Assembly: GCF_009646095.1 (NCBI RefSeq)
Contig: NZ_CP045725.1
Coordinates: 2,232,001-2,296,000 of the forward strand
Source of the DNA: Raineyella fluvialis
GTDB lineage: Bacteria; Actinomycetota; Actinomycetes; Propionibacteriales; Propionibacteriaceae
Length of the DNA: 64,000 nt
Direction of reading: 5' to 3'
The notes under the pieces are model-generated. The model saw nothing but the letters and a program-made list of their open reading frames with translations, had not been told where the DNA came from and ran no database searches. Below, piece by piece: positions 1 through 7,176 of this stretch (positions are counted from its first letter, which is position 1; every line of letters begins with the position of its first letter). Both the position numbers and the translations under genes were made by a program.

Positions 1-1094
1 TTGATCGCGGCGATCGCGGCCGCCGCCTCCTTCTGGGTGGCCGGATCCAGCGGAGCCGAGCCGGCGGCGTCGTGAGCGGCCTTCTGCCCGTCGGCCGAGA
101 CCACGTAGGTGCCGAACGCCTTGGCGACGTCGGCGGTGGCCTTGTCCTTGTAGGTGGTGCAGAACACCTGGTAGGACAGCAGGACGACCGGGTAGGTCGA
201 GGAGTCCTTGGAGGTGCGGTCGATCTTCACGGCCATGTCGCCGGGGGCCTCGCCGCCGACCTTCTTCGCCGCGGCGACGGTCTTGGCGGAAGCCTCCGGG
301 CTGTACTTCACGTAGTTGTCGCCGACCTTGACGGCGACGGTGCCCAGCGAACCGACGGCGGAAGCGTCGGCGTAGGTGATGGCACCCTCGGTGGACTGGG
401 TCAGCGAGACCACACCGGTGGTCTGCTGGGCCGACTCCTGGCCGGTGTACTTGGCCGGCCAGGTCTGGGCGGCCTTGTCGGACCAGGTGCTCGGGGCGGC
501 CTGGTTCAGGTAGTCGGTGAAGTTCTGGGTGGTGCCGGAGTCATCGGCGCGGTGCACGACGGTGATCTTCGTGCTCGGCAGGGTGACACCCGAGTTCTGG
601 TCGGCGATGGCCGGGTCGTTCCAGGTGGTGATCTTGCCGGCGAAGACCTTGGCGATGGTGTCGGCGTCCATCTTGATGTTCTCCTTGACCGACGGCAGGT
701 TGTACGCAACCGCGATCGGGGAGATGTACACCGGGATGTTGATGGCGCCGTCGGTGCCACAGATCGACTTCGACTTCTCCCACTCGTCCGCCTTGAGGGC
801 GGCGTCGGAGCCGGCGAACATGTACTGGCCGTTGAGGAAGCCGGTGCGGCCCGCGCCAGAGCCGACCGGGTTGTACTGGACAGCCACGCCGGGCTGGGCG
901 CCCTTGAAGCCGTCGGTCCAGGCGGTCATCGCGGACTCCTGCGCGGACGAGCCGCCGCCGGAGAGCGTCCCGGTCAGGGTGCCGCTGCTCTTGGAGGCAG
1001 TGGCGCCGGACTGGGAGGAGTTGGAGCAGGCCGACAGACCCAGCACCAGGGCGGTGGCAGCAGCGACGGTAGCGCCAACACGCGAGATCTTCAC
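1..1094 (-). CDS. pstS: Phosphate ABC transporter substrate-binding lipoprotein PstS (3' end cut by window edge)
   Basis: Extracellular phosphate-binding lipoprotein of the high-affinity Pst importer, which passes inorganic phosphate to the PstC/PstA channel. Read on the minus strand from GTG at 1094, with AAGGGAA about 6 bases upstream as ribosome site. The N-terminus is a lipoprotein signal ending in lipobox LSAC (Cys23). A GGGSSAQ phosphate-loop motif and the usual PstS periplasmic fold sequence follow. The frame runs off the window after about 364 codons, close to the usual ~370 residues, so only the last few residues are missing. The rest of the pst operon should lie beyond the edge. A direct-repeat PHO box lies upstream, consistent with induction on phosphate limitation. 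Confidence 0.95.
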   Translation of the reverse strand, partial: MKISRVGATVAAATALVLGLSACSNSSQSGATASKSSGTLTGTLSGGGSSAQESAMTAWTDGFKGAQPGVAVQYNPVGSGAGRTGFLNGQYMFAGSDAALKADEWEKSKSICGTDGAINIPVYISPIAVAYNLPSVKENIKMDADTIAKVFAGKITTWNDPAIADQNSGVTLPSTKITVVHRADDSGTTQNFTDYLNQAAPSTWSDKAAQTWPAKYTGQESAQQTTGVVSLTQSTEGAITYADASAVGSLGTVAVKVGDNYVKYSPEASAKTVAAAKKVGGEAPGDMAVKIDRTSKDSSTYPVVLLSYQVFCTTYKDKATADVAKAFGTYVVSADGQKAAHDAAGSAPLDPATQKEAAAAIAAI

Positions 1095-1189
1095 GAGGTT
1101 CCCTTCGGGACGATGATGGTCGAGCATGGGGCCGCACAGGCTGGTCCCAGGAGGGGACGTTAGGTGGGGGTGGTGACGCGATGCCCATG

Positions 1190-1211
1190 TTTCGGTGAAC
1201 ACTCGGTGAAC
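1190..1211 (-). promoter_or_regulatory. PHO box upstream of pstS
   Basis: On the minus strand two 11-base direct repeats stand head to tail, GTTCACCGAGT and GTTCACCGAAA, the form of actinobacterial PhoP/RegX3 boxes. Two weaker copies (GTGACC at 1237-1242 and 1226-1231, again 11 bases apart) lie further upstream, nearly in phase. A possible -10, TAACGT, is at 1157-1162, so the box would sit around the -35 region. The motif is directly visible. Binding by the RegX3 encoded at 22281 is inferred. Confidence 0.8.
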
Positions 1212-1323
1212 AGGGGCATGCTTCCGGTCACGATTTGGTCACGCGTCCAAGGATCAGGGCGCCGTCCGGGTCAGCTGGCGCCATCGTGACCCCACCATTG
1301 CGCGGACCATGGTGTGACCGCAC

Positions 1324-2232
1324 TCATGCGTCGTCGGAGAAGACGAAGTGGTCGGGGGCGAGTTGGGACGTGCCGTCTGCCGAGACGTACGCGACCACGG
1401 AGTCGGCCGGGCCGAAGAGGCGATCCTCGAGTCCCAGCGCAGCCAGCATCAGCGGCAGCACGGGCCGATGTCCACAGACCGCGGTGGGGAGGGACGCGGT
1501 GCCGGCTCGGACGGCCAGGTCACCGGTGGCCGCGGTCGCCGCCGCCGGCTCACTCGCCGCGACGTCCTCGTCGAGGGCGGCGAGCGGGCGCACCTGGAGG
1601 CCGGCGAGGCCGGCATACGGGGCCAGAGTGTCGATGCAGCGGACAGCGCGGGAGCTGACCACCTCGCGGACGCCGAAGGCGGTGAGCAGGGCGATCAGGG
1701 CCAGGGACTGGCGATGACCCCGTGCGGTGAGCGGACGGCGGCGATCCTCCTGGCTCCACTTGGCGCGGGCGAGCGCCTTGCCGTGGCGGACGACGATGAA
1801 GGGCACCAGGCGCCCACGCTCCATGGCCTGGTCCACGAGCCGGCGGTCCGACTCGAAGGTGAGCAGGGAGACCGCCTCCTCGGTCGCCACCCAGCGCACC
1901 TCGTCGGTCTCCGGGTCCGGGGCCGGGCCCTCGTCGGCGACCGGCACCGCGACCCACCAGTGGACCTCCTTCGGGCGTCCGTTCACCGGGTAGGCACTGG
2001 TGTCGAGGCGAGCCCCGAGCCGTACGACCCACCCGGTCTCCTCCCGGACCTCCCGGACGGCCGTCACCGGCAGCGACTCACCGGGGTCGACGTGGCCCTT
2101 GGGCAGTGACCAGTCGTCGTAGCCCGGACGGTGCACCACGAGCACCTCATGCGTTCCCGCTTGGGTGGGCGACGGACGCAGCACGACGGCACCTGCGGCC
2201 AGCACCGGACTCGTGCTCGTACTGCTCGTCAT
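1324..2232 (-). CDS. Nudix hydrolase fused to histidine-phosphatase domain (MutT1-like)
   Basis: 302 residues with two domains. Residues about 8-145 are a Nudix hydrolase with a full box (G46 to about residue 68, REVREETG). Residues about 146-302 are a histidine phosphatase of the SixA/phosphoglycerate-mutase type, with RHG at 150-152 and a second GH at about 255-256. This layout matches mycobacterial MutT1, which degrades 8-oxo-dGTP and related oxidised or diadenosine nucleotides; that substrate is inferred from family. The ATG at 2232 is the only start giving an intact Nudix domain. It lies 31 bases after mshD on the same strand, so co-transcription with glnR-mshD is likely. Confidence 0.85.
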   Translation of the reverse strand: MTSSTSTSPVLAAGAVVLRPSPTQAGTHEVLVVHRPGYDDWSLPKGHVDPGESLPVTAVREVREETGWVVRLGARLDTSAYPVNGRPKEVHWWVAVPVADEGPAPDPETDEVRWVATEEAVSLLTFESDRRLVDQAMERGRLVPFIVVRHGKALARAKWSQEDRRRPLTARGHRQSLALIALLTAFGVREVVSSRAVRCIDTLAPYAGLAGLQVRPLAALDEDVAASEPAAATAATGDLAVRAGTASLPTAVCGHRPVLPLMLAALGLEDRLFGPADSVVAYVSADGTSQLAPDHFVFSDDA

Positions 2233-2263
2233 CGGGGGAAGCCTGTTCTCGAGGGAGTGACGC

Positions 2264-3142
2264 TCAGGCGGGAGCGTACAACACGTCCTTGTGCGTGGTG
2301 CGGAACCCGTGCGCCCGGTAGAGGCCGATCGCGGTCTCCTGGTCACCCTCCACGTACAGCTGCACCCGCTGGCCTCGTTCATCGGCCATGTGCCGCATCC
2401 CGGCCCGCAGCAGGGCCTTGCCGATGCCGCCGCCGTGCAGGTCCGGGTCGACCCCGATGACGTAGACCTCCCACAGCGCACTGTCGTGCCGCTTGGTCCA
2501 GTGGAAGCCGACGACCTGCCCGTCCCGCTCGGCGACGAGCAGATCCTCCGCGCGGAACCACGGCTCGGCCCGGCGTGCCGCGAAGTCGGCGGTGTCCATG
2601 GCGCCCTGCTCCGGATGGTGGGCGAACGCGCGGGCGTTGACGTCCAGCACGGCCGCCTCGTCGTCGGCCCGGAAGCCGCGGATCGTCACACCGGCCGGGA
2701 GGCGTAGGGAGGGGACGGTGTCCAGCAGTGACTCCATCACCAGCAACTCCCGGACGGGTCGCAGTCCGTTGGTCCGGGCGAAGCCGCGTGCGGCGGGCAG
2801 GTCGCCGAAGGACCAGACGGCGCCCGTCGCGCCGTCCGGCACGATCGCCAGTGCCGTCGCCAGGACGGCGGTGCCGAGCCCGGTGAACCGGGCCTCGGGC
2901 GCCACGGCGAGCTGGATCGTCTCCGCGGCGCCAGTGTGCTGCAGGTTCGCGTACGCCTCGGGACCGGTCGGCCCGACCAGCAGAATGTGGCGAGCGCTGC
3001 GGGCGCCGGACTCGAGGCTCATCCGGGCCGCCTCGTTGAGGGGATCGGTGCCGTCGACCGCCGTGACCTCGGCCACCAGGGCCAAGATCTGGGCCCGCTG
3101 GGTGGCGTCGAGTTCGTCGAGGACTTCCGGCTCAAAGCGCAT
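2264..3142 (-). CDS. mshD: Mycothiol synthase MshD
   Basis: Transfers acetyl from acetyl-CoA to Cys-GlcN-Ins, the last step of mycothiol synthesis. Mycothiol is the actinobacterial substitute for glutathione. 292 residues with tandem GNAT folds. The C-terminal domain carries the acetyl-CoA loop (VDPDLHGGGIGKALL) and ends with the Y-R-x-H-G-F element usual in the family. Length and the glnR-mshD order match Mycobacterium. I chose ATG at 3142 because GGTGGG lies at a proper distance; a GTG at 3151 would add three residues but lacks a ribosome site. It begins 18 bases after the glnR stop, so they probably share a transcript. Confidence 0.92.
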   Translation of the reverse strand: MRFEPEVLDELDATQRAQILALVAEVTAVDGTDPLNEAARMSLESGARSARHILLVGPTGPEAYANLQHTGAAETIQLAVAPEARFTGLGTAVLATALAIVPDGATGAVWSFGDLPAARGFARTNGLRPVRELLVMESLLDTVPSLRLPAGVTIRGFRADDEAAVLDVNARAFAHHPEQGAMDTADFAARRAEPWFRAEDLLVAERDGQVVGFHWTKRHDSALWEVYVIGVDPDLHGGGIGKALLRAGMRHMADERGQRVQLYVEGDQETAIGLYRAHGFRTTHKDVLYAPA

Positions 3143-3159
3143 GGCGCCCACCGTAGCGA

Positions 3160-3816
3160 CTAGTTCCCGGCCTCGGGGACCAGTCGGTACCCGACGTTGC
3201 GGACGGTGCCGATGATGCCCTCGTACTCCGGCCCCAGCTTGGCCCGGAGCCGACGGACGTGGACGTCGACCGTACGGGTACCGCCGAAGTAGTCGTAGCC
3301 CCAGACATCGGCGAGCAGTTGCTCACGGCTGAACACCCGGCCGGGGTGCTGGAGAAGGTACTTCAGCAGTTCGAACTCGGTGTAGGTGAGATCGAGCGGT
3401 TGGCCGTTGACGGAGGCGGCGTAGCTCGCCTCGTCGATGGTCACGCTGCCGGCGGAGATCACCTCGTCACGGCCGACCGGTGAGGTCACCAACCGCAACC
3501 GCGCCTCGAGCTCGGCGGGGCCCGCACTGGACAGCACGAAGTCGTCGAAGCCCCAGTCGGTGGACAGCGCCGGCAGGCCGCCCTCGCCGGTGACCAGCAG
3601 GATCGGCGCGTGCTTGCCGCTGGTGCCGATGACGCGGGTGAGGGCCCGGGCCGCGGTCAGCGCGGTGGTGGCGTCGATCAGGATGACGTCCGGCAGTTGG
3701 GCATGCAGCAGCACCGCGGCGTCCAGCGGCGCCAGAGCCACTTGGTGCGGCAGCAGGGCGAGGGAGGAGAGCACGCTCTCCGTGTCGCCGCGCGTCGTCA
3801 TCAGCAGTAGTTGCAC
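3160..3816 (-). CDS. glnR: GlnR-type orphan response regulator (nitrogen regulation)
   Basis: OmpR-family transcription factor, 218 residues. The N-terminal receiver-like domain keeps an aspartate (D48 in VILIDAT) but lacks the acidic pair near residues 7-8, where it reads TT. This is typical of GlnR, which is not phosphorylated by a partner kinase. The C-terminal winged helix (about 120-215; FGGTRTVDVHVRRLRAKLG) is nearly identical to known GlnR. In actinobacteria GlnR controls glnA, amtB and nitrite/nitrate genes. Start GTG at 3816 has GGAGGTGA five bases upstream; GTG at 3825 overlaps that ribosome site. No sensor kinase gene is adjacent. A GlnR-like box lies in the divergent intergenic region. 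Confidence 0.92.
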   Translation of the reverse strand: MQLLLMTTRGDTESVLSSLALLPHQVALAPLDAAVLLHAQLPDVILIDATTALTAARALTRVIGTSGKHAPILLVTGEGGLPALSTDWGFDDFVLSSAGPAELEARLRLVTSPVGRDEVISAGSVTIDEASYAASVNGQPLDLTYTEFELLKYLLQHPGRVFSREQLLADVWGYDYFGGTRTVDVHVRRLRAKLGPEYEGIIGTVRNVGYRLVPEAGN

Positions 3817-3957
3817 CGTGGTCACCTCCGGGAGAAAAGTACCGCGACGAGGCGGTCCGGTGATGCAGGACGGGCGCATCCGGAGGTGCGCTTTCGCTCG
3901 GATCCCCCGTGATCACGGGGATCGGGACCTGTGACGCCATCACACCGCAACAGGCTT

Positions 3958-3973
3958 GTTACGCGCCCGGAAC
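3958..3973 (+). promoter_or_regulatory. Candidate GlnR box
   Basis: GTTAC, six bases, then GGAAC. This fits the GlnR half-site pair GTnAC-N6-GnAAC known from Streptomyces. It lies between divergent glnR (start 3816) and the MoaD-like gene (start 4004). The motif is short and degenerate, so binding, and which gene it serves, are inferences. Confidence 0.5.
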
Positions 3974-4003
3974 ATCTCTTGCCCGGCGTGCGAGCATGTC
4001 CCC

Positions 4004-4261
4004 ATGGCCACGATCACCATCCGATACTGGGCCGGCGCCCGGGAGGCGGCCGGCGTCGCCGCCGAGGAGTTCGATGCCCCGACGGTCGACGACGCGCTCC
4101 GGCAGGCCGGCACTGCCCGCGGTGGGGACGCCGAGTTCACCCGCGTGATCGGGCTGTGCTCGTTCCTGCTGGACGGGCGGCGGCTGGGCGTGGAGGATCG
4201 TACGCGTCCGCTCACCGGCGCCGTGGAACTGGAGGCGCTACCGCCCTTCGCCGGCGGCTGA
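4004..4261 (+). CDS. MoaD/ThiS-family ubiquitin-like sulfur carrier
   Basis: 85-residue beta-grasp protein ending in Gly-Gly, the tail that is adenylated and thiocarboxylated in MoaD and ThiS. Typical elements are the N-terminal strand TITIRYWAGAREAAG and LLDGRRL in the middle. No moaE, moeB or thiG lies nearby, so whether it serves molybdopterin, thiazole or another thiolation pathway cannot be told. A MoaD-like gene divergent from glnR is a recurrent actinobacterial arrangement. Start ATG at 4004 gives the standard N-terminus; an upstream in-frame ATG at 3956 would add a non-conserved stretch. Confidence 0.82.
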   Translation: MATITIRYWAGAREAAGVAAEEFDAPTVDDALRQAGTARGGDAEFTRVIGLCSFLLDGRRLGVEDRTRPLTGAVELEALPPFAGG

Positions 4262-4267
4262 GGCCTT

Positions 4268-4300
4268 CTCGTTCGACGACCTCGTTCAACGATCTCGTTC
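4268..4300. repeat. Three CTCGTTC units at 13-base spacing
   Basis: CTCGTTC occurs at 4268-4274, 4281-4287 and 4294-4300, with related spacers (GACGAC, AACGAT). The array spans the convergent 3' ends of the MoaD-like gene and dtd, and the dtd stop codon (4286-4288) lies inside it. It looks like a small local duplication at a gene end. Confidence 0.7.
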
Positions 4301-4747
4301 GGGTCCGGTCGGGGCCAGCGGGGGCTGGTCCATCACCACGGTCACCGGCCCGTCGTTCACCAGGGCGACCTGCATCATCGCGCCGAACTCCCCTGTCTCG
4401 ACCGTGGCGCCGAGCCCGCGCAGCGCCGCGACGAACGCCTCGACCAAGGGCTCGCTGACCGGGCGGGGCGCGGCGGCGCTCCAGCCGGGGCGGCGGCCCT
4501 TGCGGGTGTCGGCGTACAGGGTGAACTGCGAGACGACCAGGATCGGGGCACCCAGGTCGGCGCAGGACCGCTCGTCGTCCATGATCCGCAGGTTCCAGAT
4601 CCGCTCGGCCAGCCGCTGGGCGTACGCCTCCGTGTCGTCATGGGTGACCCCGAGCAGAACGAGCAGGCCGGGGCCCTCGACGGCGCCCACCGTCCGTCCC
4701 TCCACCGTCACCGACGCCTGACCGACCCGCTGGACCACTGCACGCAC
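4286..4747 (-). CDS. dtd: D-aminoacyl-tRNA deacylase
   Basis: Hydrolyses D-aminoacyl-tRNAs (and Gly-tRNA-Ala), removing mischarged species from translation in the cytoplasm. 153 residues, the usual Dtd length is about 145-150. Family signatures are RAVVQRV at the N-terminus, SQFTLYAD in the middle and NDGPVTV near the C-terminus, which hold the D-chirality-sensing and catalytic positions. GTG at 4747 gives the canonical N-terminus. A TAGGGT hexamer (4755-4760 on this strand) ends 7 bases before it, suggesting a leaderless transcript. The C-terminal tail PERDR is encoded by the CTCGTTC repeat. Confidence 0.93.
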   Translation of the reverse strand: MRAVVQRVGQASVTVEGRTVGAVEGPGLLVLLGVTHDDTEAYAQRLAERIWNLRIMDDERSCADLGAPILVVSQFTLYADTRKGRRPGWSAAAPRPVSEPLVEAFVAALRGLGATVETGEFGAMMQVALVNDGPVTVVMDQPPLAPTGPERDR

Positions 4748-4791
4748 GGCGACGACCCTACCCCGCTGGTGCGCCGCCCTAGACTGGCCCG

Positions 4792-4899
4792 GTGGCGACC
4801 TTCTACTCCGCACTCCTGATCGCTGTGTGCGTGCTCGTGGGCCTGCTGGCCCTGTACGGGATCGTCCGCCTGACCATCACCAGACAAGGACGGAACTGA
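4792..4899 (+). CDS. Small single-pass membrane protein, 35 residues
   Basis: GTG-started frame of 35 codons ending one base before the next gene. The centre is one hydrophobic segment (about residues 6-27, [21 protein letters not shown]), followed by a short basic tail ending RQGRN. TAGACT at 4780-4785 ends 6 bases before the GTG, the same leaderless spacing seen at many real genes here. The tight link to the downstream gene supports translation. No function is recognised. Confidence 0.6.
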   Translation: MATFYSALLIAVCVLVGLLALYGIVRLTITRQGRN

Positions 4900-4900
4900 C

Positions 4901-5397
4901 ATGTTCGAGATTCGCCCCGACCTCCATCCCTCGCTCGTCCCGTTGGCGTGGATGATCGGTCGTTGGGAGGGCACCGGCAGGGGCCAGTGGCCCGGCCAGG
5001 GCGAGTTCGAGTACGGGCAGGTCGTCGAGTTCACCGAGAACGGTGGGGACTATCTGCATTACCTCTCCCAGACGTTCATCGCCGATGCGGAGGGCCGCCC
5101 GGTGGCCCCACGGTCGATGGAGACGGGCTTCTGGCGTCCGCAGGCCGATCGGTCCATGGAGGTCGTGATGTGTCACCCCGAGGGTACTCCGAGGTCTGGT
5201 ACGGCACCGTCGAAGGCGCGAAGATCGAGCTCGTCACCGACGCCGTCGCGCGCACGGCGACGGCCCCGGGTTACACCGGCGGCCAGCGTCTCTACGGCCA
5301 GGTCGACGGTGACCTGTTGTGGACCTTCGACCGCTCCACCACCGAGCACGAATTGCAGCCCTACATGTGGGCCCGGCTCAAGCGCACCGCGGTCTGA
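4901..5397 (+). pseudogene. Nitrobindin/FABP-like heme-binding protein (DUF1794), one-base frameshift
   Basis: The first ~93 codons from ATG 4901 encode the start of a nitrobindin-type beta-barrel (IGRWEGTGRGQW, a G-x-W-x-G-x-G motif). The frame then breaks near 5176-5184. The rest of the domain (YSEVWYGTVEGAKIEL to MWARLKRTAV) continues in another frame to TGA at 5395-5397. One extra base in the GGG run at 5182-5184 would restore CHPEG-YSEVWYG and a full ~165-residue protein. Either the gene is broken or the sequence has lost a base. Nitrobindins bind ferric heme and isomerise peroxynitrite; that role is family knowledge. Confidence 0.75.
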
Positions 5398-5406
5398 GGC
5401 GGCGCC

Positions 5407-6380
5407 ATGGGACTCGTACGCGCCGAGAGTGGCGCCGACGCCGGAGCCGTGGTGCACTGTGGCGACCCGATCCGTGAGCAGCGTGGCCTGGAGGCCGGAC
5501 GTGGCTGGGTGGACCTCTCGCACCGCGGGGTGTTCACCGTCAGCGGGCCGGACCGGCTGACCTGGCTGCACGCCATCACCACCCAGCACCTGACCGCGCT
5601 GGCCCCCATCGGGGCACCAGTGCCCTCCTGCTCGACCACACCGGTCACATCGAGCACGCCCTGTTCCTCGTCGACGACGGCGAGGTCCTCTGGGGCCACA
5701 CCGAACCGGGACGGGTCGGCGCCCTCGTCGAGTTCCTCGACCGGATGCGGTTCCTCAGCCGGGTGGAGGTCACCGATCGTACGGACGACGTCGCGGTGGT
5801 CTGGACCGTTGAGGACCCGGCCGCCTTCCCCGCGCCGCTGGTCACCCGGACCGCCGACGACTCGTTGGGTGGCACCGACCTGTTCCTGCCCCGCGCGACC
5901 CTCGAGGACCTCGCCGAGCGGCCGGACCGGGCCGGCTTGTGGGCGTACGAGGCGCGGCGGATCGCGGCGGGCATCGCCAGGATCGGGCTGGACACCGACG
6001 AGCGCACGATCCCCAACGAGATCGGGGTGCTCGGCGGTGCCGTCCACATGGACAAGGGGTGCTACACCGGCCAGGAGACGGTGGCGCGGGTGTGGAACCT
6101 GGGCCGGCCGCCCCGCCGTCTGGTCCGTCTCCAGCTCGACGGCTCGATGGACCGCTTGCCGGTGCACGGGGAGCCCGTCGCGCTCCGGGACGCGCCGGAC
6201 CGGCCGATCGGGTTCGTCGGATCAGCCGCCCGCCACCACGAGCAGGGCCCGATCGCCCTGGCGCTGGTGAAGCGCTCCACTCCTGTCGACGCCGACCTGG
6301 TCGTGGGCGACGTCGCGGCGGCCCAGGAGGTCCTGGTCGACCCGGAGGCCGGCCTGCACGTACGTCCCGGCCGCGGCTGA
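5407..6380 (+). pseudogene. ygfZ: Folate-binding protein YgfZ/GcvT-like, one-base frameshift
   Basis: Tetrahydrofolate-binding protein thought to assist maintenance of certain Fe-S enzymes. The family signature is intact (KGCYTGQETVARVWNLG, around 6055-6105). The N-terminal part from ATG 5407 is in one frame through TTQHLTALAP. From about 5615 onward the rest (TSALLLDHTGHIEH to the stop at 6378-6380) is in another frame. One missing base in either CCCCC (5603-5607) or GGGG (5611-5614) explains the switch, and restoring it gives about 325 residues. It starts 9 bases after the likewise frameshifted gene upstream. I favour sequence error over decay because both halves are fully conserved. Confidence 0.78.
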
Positions 6381-6426
6381 TCGCAGAAGCTTCCCGCGCG
6401 GCGTGGGCCGCGCCTACAGTGACGCC

Positions 6427-7161
6427 ATGGGCACTGTGACGGCGCTCGACTGGGGCTCGGTCGATGCCGCCCTGTTCGACCTCGACGGGGTGGTCACGCC
6501 CACCGACGAGATCCACCGGCGGGCCTGGGCGGAGATGTTCCGCGACGTCCTCGCCGAGGCGGGTGCACCCGCCTGGAGCGACGAGGACTACTTCGACCAC
6601 GTCGACGGCCGTCAGCGGCTGGACGGGGTGCGGGCCGTCCTCGAGGCCCGGGGCCTCACCCTGCCCGAGGGCTCTCCCGACGATCCACCCCGGGCACGGA
6701 CGATCCACGGGCTGGGCGCCCGGAAGAACGAGGCCTTTCTCGAGGTCCTGCACCGGCAGGGCATCGCCGGTTATCCGGGCTCGGTGCGACTTCTCGACCA
6801 CCTCGCCGCCAAGGGGATCGCGACGGCGGTCGTCTCCTCCTCACGCAATGCGCGGCTCGTCCTCGACACCGCCGGCCTCACCGGCAGGTTCGACGCGGTC
6901 ATCGACGGACTCGTCGCCGCGGAGCACGATCTGCCCGGCAAGCCGGCCCCGGACACCTACTGCTACGCCGCCCGCCTCCTCGGCGTGGCGTGCGACCGGG
7001 CGGTGGTCCTGGAGGACGCCGTCAGTGGGGTCGCGGCCGGGCGGGCCGGTGGTTTCGCCGCTGTGGTCGGCGTGGACCGTGGTGTCGGTGCCGACGCGTT
7101 GCTGGCCGCCGGCGCAGACCTCGTGGTCACCGACCTCGCCGACCTCGTCCCCTGCCCCTGA
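6427..7161 (+). CDS. Beta-phosphoglucomutase-like HAD phosphatase
   Basis: 244-residue HAD-superfamily protein. The nucleophile motif FDLDGVVT (D18, D20) is followed by a cap domain, then VSSSRNA (motif II), a GKPAPDTY lysine region (motif III) and VVLEDAVSGVAAG (motif IV). These match beta-phosphoglucomutase, which converts beta-glucose 1-phosphate to glucose 6-phosphate. It sits 15 bases before a GH65 phosphorylase, and such pairs commonly process the beta-Glc-1-P released from an alpha-glucoside. TACAGT at 6415-6420 ends 6 bases before ATG 6427, so a leaderless promoter is likely. Confidence 0.88.
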   Translation: MGTVTALDWGSVDAALFDLDGVVTPTDEIHRRAWAEMFRDVLAEAGAPAWSDEDYFDHVDGRQRLDGVRAVLEARGLTLPEGSPDDPPRARTIHGLGARKNEAFLEVLHRQGIAGYPGSVRLLDHLAAKGIATAVVSSSRNARLVLDTAGLTGRFDAVIDGLVAAEHDLPGKPAPDTYCYAARLLGVACDRAVVLEDAVSGVAAGRAGGFAAVVGVDRGVGADALLAAGADLVVTDLADLVPCP

Positions 7162-7176
7162 TCGCGAGGAGGACCG

